Both the position numbers and the translations under genes were made by a program. Positions 9,601 to 16,721 of a stretch of 64,000 bases of DNA are shown in pieces (the first letter of the stretch is position 1; each line of letters opens with the position of its first letter). The notes beneath the pieces were generated by a model. The model saw nothing but the letters and a program-made list of their open reading frames with translations, was not told the origin of the DNA and ran no database searches. Source of the DNA: Spirochaetaceae bacterium. GTDB lineage: Bacteria; Spirochaetota; Spirochaetia; Treponematales; Breznakiellaceae. The stretch is taken from NCBI GenBank assembly GCA_031279015.1, contig JAITJI010000118.1:1-64000 (forward strand). The letters are read 5' to 3'.

Positions 9601-10187
9601 ACGAGCCCCGGGCGCCCGGCCTGTCCTTGAGCGGGAAAACACCCCCGGAGGCCGTCACGACGGTCCTGGCTTTTATGAATTGCAACAATACGACGGGTTC
9701 TGCACGGAAGAAAAAAGGCCCTGTCCCGGGCGGCGATATGATTCTGCAGCGGCTAATCAATGCCTCCGCGTTTTATGACGATATTGGAGAATTTCTGGAC
9801 ACCCTGGCGGTAAGCGGCAACACAAACGATGGCCTCCCGGAGATGAAGCAGGAAGGGGTCAGGATTATGACCATCCACGGTTCCAAGGGACTCGAATTTG
9901 ATCATGTTTTTATCCCCGCCATGGAAGACGGACTGCTTCCCTTTACCTTGTATGAAGAGGACCGGAGCATTCCGGAAAGCCTGATTGCAGAAGAACAACG
10001 GCTCCTCTATGTGGCCATGACCCGTGCCCGGCGGGGACTGTACCTTTCCCGGGCGGAATCCAGAACGTACGGAAACAGGAAACTTAAACTTGAGCCAAGC
10101 CGGTTCCTTAAACACCTGGAAACAATCATCCCCCAGGCCCGGGACAGAAATCTGAAACCGAAGAATCCCCAGCAAGAGCTGTTCTGA
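6663..10187 (+). CDS. PHP-domain / UvrD-type helicase fusion
   Basis: 1174 residues joining two enzymes. The N-terminal ~400 residues are a PHP-type metal-dependent phosphoesterase: DLHIHSHYS, GTGDCTHP and a later NSDAHSP give the metal-binding His/Asp set, followed by a small zinc-knuckle-like CPVCRRP and helix-hairpin-helix-like sequence. From about residue 500 it is a superfamily 1A helicase: Walker A GPGTGKTS near 522-530, DEYQDIN, GDPNQAIYAFRGSD, and motifs IMTIHGSKGLEF and LYVAMTRARRGLY. The fusion implies a DNA repair or replication-restart role in which a nuclease or phosphatase acts with unwinding. GGAAAGG seven bases before TTG 6663 supports that start; ATG 6669 is the alternative. 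Confidence 0.88.
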   Translation: MAMRIRADLHIHSHYSRATSSKLSPPYLERWARIKGIDLLGTGDCTHPLWLGELREQLDDAEPGLYTLKETVRMAFDAGPALAEGLPKPGKGQGLRPRFVLTGEISTIYKRGGRTRKIHHLVIFPDFKAAAAFQTVIEGHGGNIRSDGRPILGIDSRDLLTMLLAADDRALLIPAHIWTPWFSALGANSGFDSIEECYGDFTSQIPAIETGLSSNPPMNWAVRSLDRFAIISNSDAHSPDKLGREGTVFDMDCSFASLRAAIRSPLETIEFFPQEGKYHYDGHRGCGIRLSPEDAAAAGGICPVCRRPLTRGVMGRVLELADSPVDESAPFGPEEDAAGNRRPWRPLIPLKEILGELLETGPASGKVEALYGALIEKSGSELSLLADAEQGEIEALRLPGLSGELLAGAITRMRSGKVFISPGYDGVYGKIRVFQPGQKIRHEKTTELFEGIDTNTVIEKSESAIVPHSIPVTGKNRKMSGNAKAIPGGILKECIPVPASLLSDEQAEAVSSPEREAVIIAGPGTGKTSVLAARIAELLLRGTDPASILALSFTVKAAAELRERVARTAGGVFTGKGGNSDSAGLTVATFHSFCTSLLREQGPDRGIPAGFRIITGTEQDELLEEIAESAGLKRTAGVRRLGDYIESRKRFLLLPGEEEPNFGRRISRTGPPAPRVLFPEPVLDSLSRLAVELGIPPMNSGFEEAYRLYRSRLRAESLLDFEDLVAGTLRLLAVHGDLLEACRSRYRHILIDEYQDINFAQYGLIRLLAPGSALAGDASPELRVIGDPNQAIYAFRGSDKRFIDRFMLDYPRAARFQLRRSFRCAAPILNAAGRLTGAPLEGSEDGGVELFRFTFSTEKSEAEGIARRIAALTGGTSFFAIDSNTVFNRETVDRRRQDDSGNDAGETSPGDCAILLRSTALARPIIKALEDHGIPYELTGEKPWWEEEPAKSVVNLLWTVMLQERTNIPAKDAAVPEFRDEPRAPGLSLSGKTPPEAVTTVLAFMNCNNTTGSARKKKGPVPGGDMILQRLINASAFYDDIGEFLDTLAVSGNTNDGLPEMKQEGVRIMTIHGSKGLEFDHVFIPAMEDGLLPFTLYEEDRSIPESLIAEEQRLLYVAMTRARRGLYLSRAESRTYGNRKLKLEPSRFLKHLETIIPQARDRNLKPKNPQQELF

Positions 10188-10219
10188 CCGGGTAATTTCC
10201 GGCTTTCCGGACCGGTTTG

Positions 10220-11371
10220 TTATTCAGTCCGTATGCTCCGGTAATGGGAGATAAAAAAATACAGGCCTATTGCCGGGAGCGTAAACAGCGCAAAGGTTCC
10301 AAAGAACACCCGGTAGCCCCAATGATCTACCAGATACCCTCCCAGAATATTACCCAGAAGGGCGGGCAGTCCGGTACCGATAGAAAGGTAAATGGACATT
10401 CCCATGGCACGGCGTTCCGGAGGAACACAGTTGGATATGAATGCTACCGCCGCCGGATGGAAGAGGCCAAAACACAGAGAATGCAGCATCTGACTGGCAA
10501 CGATAGCGAATCTGTAGGGGAAGAAGGCCAGGATGCTTAAGCGTATCCCGATGGCAATGGCGGCGATCATCAGCAGACGGAGCGGGCCAAAACGGCGTAT
10601 AAGTCTGTTTGAAATAAACATGCAGGGAATTTCCGAAGCGCTTGCCAGGGCGAACAGTAACCCTACTACATCCCAGTTCATGTACTCCACCAGATACAAC
10701 GGGAAAAATGAGTATATTGGCGATATGGCAAGACGACTCATGGCAATCATGCCAATGCCAGGAACGAGCAGGGGTAACCACAGCCCGGACTTTTGCGCCC
10801 CCTGAATTCTTCCGGTATGGACACGGGCTTTGGCGGTTTCCGTATACCGGGTGGGAAGCAAAAATACCGGAATGATGGCAAGCGCCGATGTTGCGCCGAT
10901 CCAAAGGGCAATATTGATTGAAGTATTGGGACGCAGGACCGGTGTCCACTGAAAAAAGAGAACCATCACCACAAAGCTAAGGGACCCCATGGTTCTGATC
11001 TTTCCGTAATTTCCGGAAGCGCCTAAATTGATGGTGGTAATTGCATCCAACAGAGGAACGGTTGAACGGAAGCCAATGGCAAACAAAACAAGAAACAGGG
11101 CGCTTAACAGAGGATGTATCCATAATACCAGCGGGATTATGGCAATAACGGATAATACAAAGGTGACGATCAGGCCGGATTTATATTTGCCCAGTTTATC
11201 CGCAAAATGTCCAAATATAAACGGGCCGATAATACCGGCGCCTTCAAATATTCCCAGCAGAATTCCGACGACAACGGGTCTGTATCCCAGGCCCCTGACC
11301 AAAATTGGCAGATAGGGCGTAGTCGCTGCATATATGACAAAGGCGGCAATAAAAGAAGGAACAAGGTGCAT
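10220..11371 (-). CDS. MFS transporter
   Basis: 383 residues with about twelve hydrophobic segments. GHFADKLGKY after the second segment matches the loop 2-3 signature of the major facilitator superfamily, and the layout resembles the MFS_1-like/nucleoside symporter group rather than drug pumps. It lies 71 bp downstream of the UroD-family gene on the same strand and is probably expressed with it, suggesting uptake of a substrate for that enzyme; this is inference. Only 32 bp separate it from the convergent helicase gene, with no convincing terminator. The substrate is unknown. Confidence 0.85.
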   Translation of the reverse strand: MHLVPSFIAAFVIYAATTPYLPILVRGLGYRPVVVGILLGIFEGAGIIGPFIFGHFADKLGKYKSGLIVTFVLSVIAIIPLVLWIHPLLSALFLVLFAIGFRSTVPLLDAITTINLGASGNYGKIRTMGSLSFVVMVLFFQWTPVLRPNTSINIALWIGATSALAIIPVFLLPTRYTETAKARVHTGRIQGAQKSGLWLPLLVPGIGMIAMSRLAISPIYSFFPLYLVEYMNWDVVGLLFALASASEIPCMFISNRLIRRFGPLRLLMIAAIAIGIRLSILAFFPYRFAIVASQMLHSLCFGLFHPAAVAFISNCVPPERRAMGMSIYLSIGTGLPALLGNILGGYLVDHWGYRVFFGTFALFTLPAIGLYFFISHYRSIRTE

Positions 11372-11442
11372 GAGTTACATCCCGGGCCCTGAAGAACAGG
11401 GATATGGTACGTGCTTGAATTCCCTGCGCTCGTATTGGGGCA

Positions 11443-12459
11443 TCACTCCGCCGCAGCTTCCGCCATGGCTGCGATGTTTTCCGGTGAAACATTGGGGAGT
11501 ATAGACTCGTGGCTCGGGGAAACAAAGAAGTTCGGACCGAAAAGATCTTTCAGACGCCGGACCTCATCGCGGACTTCACCGGGCATTCCAAAGGGGAGGA
11601 GCCGCTGGGTATCTACCCCGCCCAGGAACACGATCTTTCCGTTATACTTCTTCGCCAGGGAAGGGGCGTCCATATTCTTTGCCATGGCCTGTATAGGGTG
11701 AAGGATTTCTACGCCGGCGTCTATGAGCCGGGGAATTACCCTGTCGATGGAACCGCAGGAATGGAGTACCACATTGTAGCCATGACGGTGCGCCTGGTCG
11801 GTGAACTCCTGGAAGTAGGGCATGACAAAACGGTCAAAATGTTCCGGTGAAATAAGAAGATCAAGCTGGCTTCCAAAATCGTTACCAAAGAAGAAGGCAT
11901 CGATCTTATCGCCTGCCAGATTGAAAAGTTGTTCGTTCGCTTCAAGGTAAAAATCCACAATATGTCTGGTTACGGCATCTACCACATCCGGGTCGGTATG
12001 CATTTTCATAAAATAATTTTCCATGCCGAAAAAATCGCAGGCGTTATGATAAAAACAGCTCCAGGTGCCGCTCAAGACCGCCTGACCTGCCGCTATGGTC
12101 CGGTCGATTTCTTTTAACGTTCCGGTAAAGTCTATGTACTTAATATCGGGCCAATGGAATTTTTCAACATCCGCCATATCCTCGGTTTCGGCAAAAATGC
12201 CCGGCTCACTCAGGGAACTGCGTTTTTTTCCGCCCAGAACATCAAACATAGGATAGTCAGGATTGGTCCATACATGGAATTTTTCCGGCATGACCCAGCG
12301 GCAGTCAGAGCCCAGCCTGAGACCCAGTTCAAAATCATCCTTTACCTTAAAATAGGCATAAAGCTTTTCAATGCTGGCAGGATTGGGATCGCCATGCCAG
12401 AAACCGCAGTGGGAAGCCTGCCGTTTTACAATGGCCTTAAAATGCTCTTTTCCGGTCAT
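11443..12459 (-). CDS. Uroporphyrinogen decarboxylase (URO-D) family protein, probably a methyltransferase
   Basis: 338 residues with a URO-D/MtaA TIM-barrel sequence. LHSCGS near residue 240 holds the His-x-Cys pair that binds zinc in the cobalamin:thiol methyltransferases of this family, and FLGGVDTQ follows. Length and motif fit the MtaA-like branch found in anaerobes better than true haem-pathway HemE, and no haem genes are nearby. A likely role is methyl transfer from a small substrate, perhaps supplied by the MFS transporter downstream. GGAGAAA precedes the ATG, and a good promoter lies 25-53 bp upstream. Confidence 0.78.
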   Translation of the reverse strand: MTGKEHFKAIVKRQASHCGFWHGDPNPASIEKLYAYFKVKDDFELGLRLGSDCRWVMPEKFHVWTNPDYPMFDVLGGKKRSSLSEPGIFAETEDMADVEKFHWPDIKYIDFTGTLKEIDRTIAAGQAVLSGTWSCFYHNACDFFGMENYFMKMHTDPDVVDAVTRHIVDFYLEANEQLFNLAGDKIDAFFFGNDFGSQLDLLISPEHFDRFVMPYFQEFTDQAHRHGYNVVLHSCGSIDRVIPRLIDAGVEILHPIQAMAKNMDAPSLAKKYNGKIVFLGGVDTQRLLPFGMPGEVRDEVRRLKDLFGPNFFVSPSHESILPNVSPENIAAMAEAAAE

Positions 12460-12483
12460 AAAGATTTCTCCTTATAGTATCCA

Positions 12484-12512
12484 AGTATACATTATTTGCT
12501 TTTATAAGCCAA
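12484..12512 (-). promoter_or_regulatory. Promoter for the UroD-family gene
   Basis: On the minus strand TTGGCT (12507-12512) and TATACT (12484-12489) are 17 bp apart. The start codon at 12459 lies about 25 nt downstream, with a ribosome site between. Confidence 0.6.
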
Positions 12513-12698
12513 GCTTGCGGAAATGAAGTTTTCAACATCCCTTTCTATAATTGATAGTACAGCGATTCTATCGCGCTGATCAGGTGTATCGTGCGCCGAA
12601 TCTCCGGAGGGTACCCGAAAGACTCCCCCGGTTCCTCCCCCTGAGCGCTCCGCCACCGGTAAATCACGGGGTATTTGGCGTTCCGGCTTTCCAATCAA
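12492..12698 (-). CDS. Possible small ORF overlapping the end of ygiQ
   Basis: A 68-codon frame starts with TTG overlapping the ygiQ stop as TTGA, an arrangement typical of translational coupling, and ends just inside the UroD promoter. The last 30 residues (DQRDRIAVLSIIERDVENF) look like an amphipathic helix, but the first half is Gly/Pro/Arg-rich and codon use is mixed. No Shine-Dalgarno sequence is clear. It could be chance; no family is recognised. Confidence 0.25.
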   Translation of the reverse strand: MIGKPERQIPRDLPVAERSGGGTGGVFRVPSGDSAHDTPDQRDRIAVLSIIERDVENFISASLAYKSK

Positions 12699-14587
12699 TT
12701 ACCGCGGGTTTTGCTCTTCTGTACAAGACATGCGGGTCCGGAACCGATCAGGTCCTCTCTGCCGGCCTTTTCCAGGGCTTCCCGGACAAGGGCCTGGTTT
12801 TCCGGACGGTTGAAATGCAAGAGGGCCCGTTGCAGCCGTTTTTCCCGTTCTCCCCGGGGGACATAGACCGGTTCCATGGTTCGGGGGTCCAGGCCGGTAT
12901 GGTACATCACCGTGGAGAGGGTGCCCGGGGTGGGGTAGAAATCCTGCACCTGGTCGGGAATAAATCGGCTCTGTTTCAGGTACAGGGCAAGTTCCACCGC
13001 AGAGGCCAGGGTTGAGCCGGGATGGCCGGATATAAAATAGGGCACCAGGTACTGTTTAAGGCCCAGCCGCCTGTTCGCTTCCGTAAAGTCCCGCTGAAAC
13101 CGCCGGTATGTTTCAGGGCTCCCCTTGCCCATGGCGCGGAGCACCGGTACGGAGCAGTGTTCCGGGGCTACCTTGAGCTGACCGCTTACATGACAGCGGC
13201 AGAGCTCCCTGAGAAAGGCCTGGCCGTTTTTCCGGTCCTGATATATATAGTCAAACCGGATGCCTGACCGGATAAACACCTTTTTTACCGGCCTTCCCCG
13301 ATCCGGGGCCGCCGTATTTTTCGCCTTTCCGCCGCCCCTGCCATCGTCTTCCGTTCCCAAACTCCGGAGCGCCCGGAGGGTGTCCATGTAGGCGCCGTGA
13401 TCCGCCTTGAGCTGCGGACAGGGCTCCGGATAGAGGCATTGCCGGTCAGGACAGAAGCTGCCCCGCTCCTGCCGTTCGCAGGGGGGACGGTAGAAGTTCG
13501 CGGTGGGACCGCCTACATCGTGGATATAGCCCTTAAAGTTTTCCATCCGGGTCAGGGTCTCCGCCTCCCGGAGCAGGCTCTCCCGGCTGCGTCCGGTTAC
13601 GGCCCTGCCCTGGTGGAAGGTGATGGCACAGAAGGAGCAGCCGCCAAAACAGCCCCGTCCGGAGACCAGGGAAAAGGCGACTTCCTTCAGTGCGGGGATC
13701 CCCCCTGCTTCATCATATTGGGGATGAGCCCGGCGGAGGAAGGGAAGTTCGTAGAGGCGGTCCAGTTCCGCCTGATTCAGGGGGAAAGCAGGGGGATTCT
13801 GGATGACCCAGCGTCCTTCACTGGTTTTTTCCGCCAGGATCTTTCCGCCGGCCGGATCCGCATTGAGTTCCTGGATCCTGAAGTGTTCGGCGTAGGCGCG
13901 CAGGGAGGCAGAATCCCGGCCCTGTACCGCCCCGTAATCCGGCAGCCGTTCCCAGGCAGGTCCTCCCGCCCCGGGGGCTTCCCGGGCCCGGATACAGGTG
14001 CCCCGGACATCCCGGATGGCGGCAATGTCTTCCCCCGCTGCAAGACGCCGGCATATCTCCAAAATGGGCCGCTCCCCCATGCCATAAACCAGGATGTCCG
14101 CCTTGGAATCGAGGAGCGCCGAGCGGCGGACCCTGTCGGACCAGTAATCGTAATGGGCAAATCGGCGCAGCCCCGCCTCGATTCCCCCGATAATAACCGG
14201 GATGTTCTTGTAAACCGAACGCAGGGTAGAAATATAAACCAGAAGCGCCCGGTCGGGCCGGAAACCGGTCCTGCCCCCCGGGGAATAGGCGTCGCCGGAA
14301 CGGAGTTTTTTGGCGACCGTATAATGGGCCACCATGGAATCCATATTCCCCGATCCAACCAGAAAGCCCAGCCGGGGACGGCCAAGAACCGTAAACGAGA
14401 AAGGATCCTGTAGATTGGGTTGTGGGATTATACCAATACAAAACCCTGCGTCTTCCAGGAGACGGCAGATCAGAGCGGCGGCAAAGGAAGGATGATCCAC
14501 ATAGGCATCCCCGGAAACAAAGATAAAATCACAGCAGCTCCGGCCCCGTTCCTCCAGGTCCGAAAGGTTTACGGGGAGGAACCGCAT
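12695..14587 (-). CDS. ygiQ: YgiQ-family radical SAM protein
   Basis: 630 residues, the usual size of the UPF0313/YgiQ family. The radical-SAM cluster motif is C313-F-G-G-C317-S-F-C320, which binds a [4Fe-4S] cluster and S-adenosylmethionine. An N-terminal cobalamin-binding-like Rossmann region (residues 1-250) precedes it, and the C-terminal part has the family's QVQDFYPTPGTLST block. The reaction is not established for the family. Its partner 8 bp upstream is a NifU-domain protein, so the unit may couple cluster supply to this cluster-dependent enzyme (inference). An internal stretch rich in Gly/Lys (around residue 415) looks like a low-complexity insertion. Confidence 0.9.
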   Translation of the reverse strand: MRFLPVNLSDLEERGRSCCDFIFVSGDAYVDHPSFAAALICRLLEDAGFCIGIIPQPNLQDPFSFTVLGRPRLGFLVGSGNMDSMVAHYTVAKKLRSGDAYSPGGRTGFRPDRALLVYISTLRSVYKNIPVIIGGIEAGLRRFAHYDYWSDRVRRSALLDSKADILVYGMGERPILEICRRLAAGEDIAAIRDVRGTCIRAREAPGAGGPAWERLPDYGAVQGRDSASLRAYAEHFRIQELNADPAGGKILAEKTSEGRWVIQNPPAFPLNQAELDRLYELPFLRRAHPQYDEAGGIPALKEVAFSLVSGRGCFGGCSFCAITFHQGRAVTGRSRESLLREAETLTRMENFKGYIHDVGGPTANFYRPPCERQERGSFCPDRQCLYPEPCPQLKADHGAYMDTLRALRSLGTEDDGRGGGKAKNTAAPDRGRPVKKVFIRSGIRFDYIYQDRKNGQAFLRELCRCHVSGQLKVAPEHCSVPVLRAMGKGSPETYRRFQRDFTEANRRLGLKQYLVPYFISGHPGSTLASAVELALYLKQSRFIPDQVQDFYPTPGTLSTVMYHTGLDPRTMEPVYVPRGEREKRLQRALLHFNRPENQALVREALEKAGREDLIGSGPACLVQKSKTRGN

Positions 14588-14595
14588 GGGATATA

Positions 14596-14820
14596 TCAGA
14601 TTCCCACAACAGCAGTAACCTGGGGTACTTCCTTTTTCAGATAGTTTTCAACACCCATCTTCAGAGTCATCTGAGCCATGGGGCAGCCGCCGCAAGCGCC
14701 GGTCAATTTTACCGATACGGTCCCGTCATCGGCGACGGAAACAAATTCCACATCCCCACCATCAGCTTGCAGATAGGGCCGTACATTATCAAGAGCGGAC
14801 TTAACCTGTTCTTCAAACAT
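14596..14820 (-). CDS. NifU C-terminal-domain iron-sulfur carrier
   Basis: 74 residues, a stand-alone Nfu domain. GACGGCPMAQMTLK carries the conserved C43-x-x-C46 pair that holds a transient [4Fe-4S] cluster between dimers for delivery to target enzymes. GGAGATATGAA before the ATG at 14820 is a good ribosome site. It heads the unit with ygiQ; a promoter lies 21-50 bp upstream. Confidence 0.92.
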   Translation of the reverse strand: MFEEQVKSALDNVRPYLQADGGDVEFVSVADDGTVSVKLTGACGGCPMAQMTLKMGVENYLKKEVPQVTAVVGI

Positions 14821-14840
14821 TTCATATCTCCTACTAATTC

Positions 14841-14870
14841 AGTATACCATATATTGTTAAGTAATGGCAA
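14841..14870 (-). promoter_or_regulatory. Promoter for the nfu-ygiQ unit
   Basis: Minus-strand TTGCCA (14865-14870) and TATACT (14841-14846) with an 18-bp spacer, just downstream of the stop of the ABC gene at 14878. Confidence 0.55.
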
Positions 14871-14877
14871 CATGCCC

Positions 14878-16710
14878 TCAATGTCCCAACAGTACCTGTT
14901 CCTCCGCTTCTTCCTCAAACTGCCGGGTGTAGAGTTCGTAATAAGCCCCCCCGGCGGTCATGAGTTCCCGGTGGGTTCCCCTCTCGATGATCTTGCCTCC
15001 GTGCACCACCAGGATGATGTCGGCTCCCCGGATGGTGGAAAGCCGGTGGGCGATAACAAAGCTGGTACGGCCCTCCAGGAGCCGGGAAATGGCATGCTGC
15101 AGGAGCATTTCCATTTCCGTATCCACCGAACTGGTGGCCTCGTCCAGAATGAAGATCCGGGGGTTCGCCAGAACCGCCCTGGCAAAGGAGATGAGCTGCT
15201 TTTCCCCGGTGGAAAGCCGGTCTCCCCCTTCCCCTACTTCGGTATCGAACCCTTTTTCCAGTTTGGCAATGGTCCGGTCGGCATGGACGATTCGGGCGGC
15301 GGCCTCAACCTCCTCATCGGTGGCTTCCGGACGGCCGTAGCGGATATTACTCCGGATGGTACCGGTAAACAGATGGGGGCTCTGCAGGACATACCCCAGG
15401 GCGCTGTGGAGCCAGAGCTGGCTCCGATCCCGGTAGTCCCGGCCATCCACAAGGATCTCCCCCCTGGTGGGCTCAAAGAAACGGCAGACCAGATTCACCA
15501 GGGTGGACTTTCCCGCACCGGTTTCCCCCACAATGGCCACGTAGGTTCCTGCGGCAACGTACAGGTTAAAGTGCTCCAGAATGTTTTCACCGCCATCGGG
15601 ATACCGAAAGGTAACATTCCGGAATTCAATTTCCCCCCGGATAGGCTCCCAGTTTTCCCGTTTGGGAGAGAAGGTGTCGCCGTATTTTTTCGTTACCTCC
15701 GGCCGGTCGGTGATGGCCGGAATCTGTTCCAGAAGGCCGCTGACCCGTTCCACATTGGCCTGGGTGGATACCAGTTCGGTGAGGATATTTGCGATATTCT
15801 GTACAGGATCGAAGAAGCCTCCGGCGTATTGCAGAAAAATCGCCAGGATGCTGAGGTCTGCCCCCAGGATCAGGATCTCATAGCCTCCATAACCCAGGAT
15901 AAAGGCGGTGGCCAGGGAGCCGACAAAGAGCACCAGGGGAATAAAGACCGCCCGGAGAAAGGCCAGATGGTTGGCGTAGCGCCGGTACTCCCCGGTAATC
16001 TTCCCGTACTCCCGGAGGCTCTGCTCCTCGGTGACCAGGACCTTGACGGTCCGGGCGCCGGTGATTCCCTCGTTCATGGCGCCGGTGATTTTGGAGTTGA
16101 ACTTCCGGACGATTCGGTTGACCACCAGGATTTTGTTCTGAAAGATCCAGGTCAGAACCGCCAGGGGAGGGATGGTGGCGCAGACGACAAGGGCCAGACG
16201 CCAGTGGACAAGGAACATGGATATGATCACCCCTACACAGTAAAAGACGGACCAGGAAAAATCGATGAGCCCCCAGGCAACCAGTTCTCCAATGCGGCTT
16301 GTATCCGAATTGGTCCGGGCCATCATATACCCCACCGGGGTCTTGTTATAATAGGAAAGATCGAGTTTCTGAAGGTGCAGGAAGATCGCATTCCGCAGAG
16401 CCCGGCTGATGCTTACCTCTACCGTAAGTCCGGATGCCACAAAAAAGCGGACAAAGAGACCCTGTATGGCCGGGAGGATCAGGGCGGCGGCCAGGAGCTT
16501 CCCCATGCCTTCGGTGCTGCGGGGTACGATATTGTTCCGCACGGCATAACCCAGGAGCAGGGGATAGATAACGTCGATGGCGGCAACGCAGAGCATGAGT
16601 GCCCCGCAACGGATCAGATACTGCCGTTGGGGACCGATAAAGGGGAGCATCTTCTTCCAGATCCTCACGGACATGGGTTTGTTGTAATCAAAATCTTCGT
16701 AGTCTGCCAT
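14878..16710 (-). CDS. ABC exporter subunit with intact catalytic site (MsbA/LmrD type)
   Basis: 610 residues: six membrane helices (residues about 20-320) then an ATPase domain. Walker A is GETGAGKST, the signature is the variant LSTGEKQL, Walker B is FILDEATSS with the catalytic Glu, and the switch is IAHRLST. The variant signature and normal Glu are the pattern of the catalytically complete half of heterodimeric exporters such as BmrD/LmrD. The other half is encoded 11 bp upstream on the same strand. The pair would export a hydrophobic drug, lipid or peptide from the inner membrane; the cargo is not evident. Confidence 0.9.
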   Translation of the reverse strand: MADYEDFDYNKPMSVRIWKKMLPFIGPQRQYLIRCGALMLCVAAIDVIYPLLLGYAVRNNIVPRSTEGMGKLLAAALILPAIQGLFVRFFVASGLTVEVSISRALRNAIFLHLQKLDLSYYNKTPVGYMMARTNSDTSRIGELVAWGLIDFSWSVFYCVGVIISMFLVHWRLALVVCATIPPLAVLTWIFQNKILVVNRIVRKFNSKITGAMNEGITGARTVKVLVTEEQSLREYGKITGEYRRYANHLAFLRAVFIPLVLFVGSLATAFILGYGGYEILILGADLSILAIFLQYAGGFFDPVQNIANILTELVSTQANVERVSGLLEQIPAITDRPEVTKKYGDTFSPKRENWEPIRGEIEFRNVTFRYPDGGENILEHFNLYVAAGTYVAIVGETGAGKSTLVNLVCRFFEPTRGEILVDGRDYRDRSQLWLHSALGYVLQSPHLFTGTIRSNIRYGRPEATDEEVEAAARIVHADRTIAKLEKGFDTEVGEGGDRLSTGEKQLISFARAVLANPRIFILDEATSSVDTEMEMLLQHAISRLLEGRTSFVIAHRLSTIRGADIILVVHGGKIIERGTHRELMTAGGAYYELYTRQFEEEAEEQVLLGH

Positions 16711-16721
16711 TTATGCTTCCC

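Noticed and set aside
12570..12680. GC-rich fold resembling a tRNA in the ygiQ-UroD gap
   Set aside because: No consistent cloverleaf, T-loop or acceptor pairing could be drawn.
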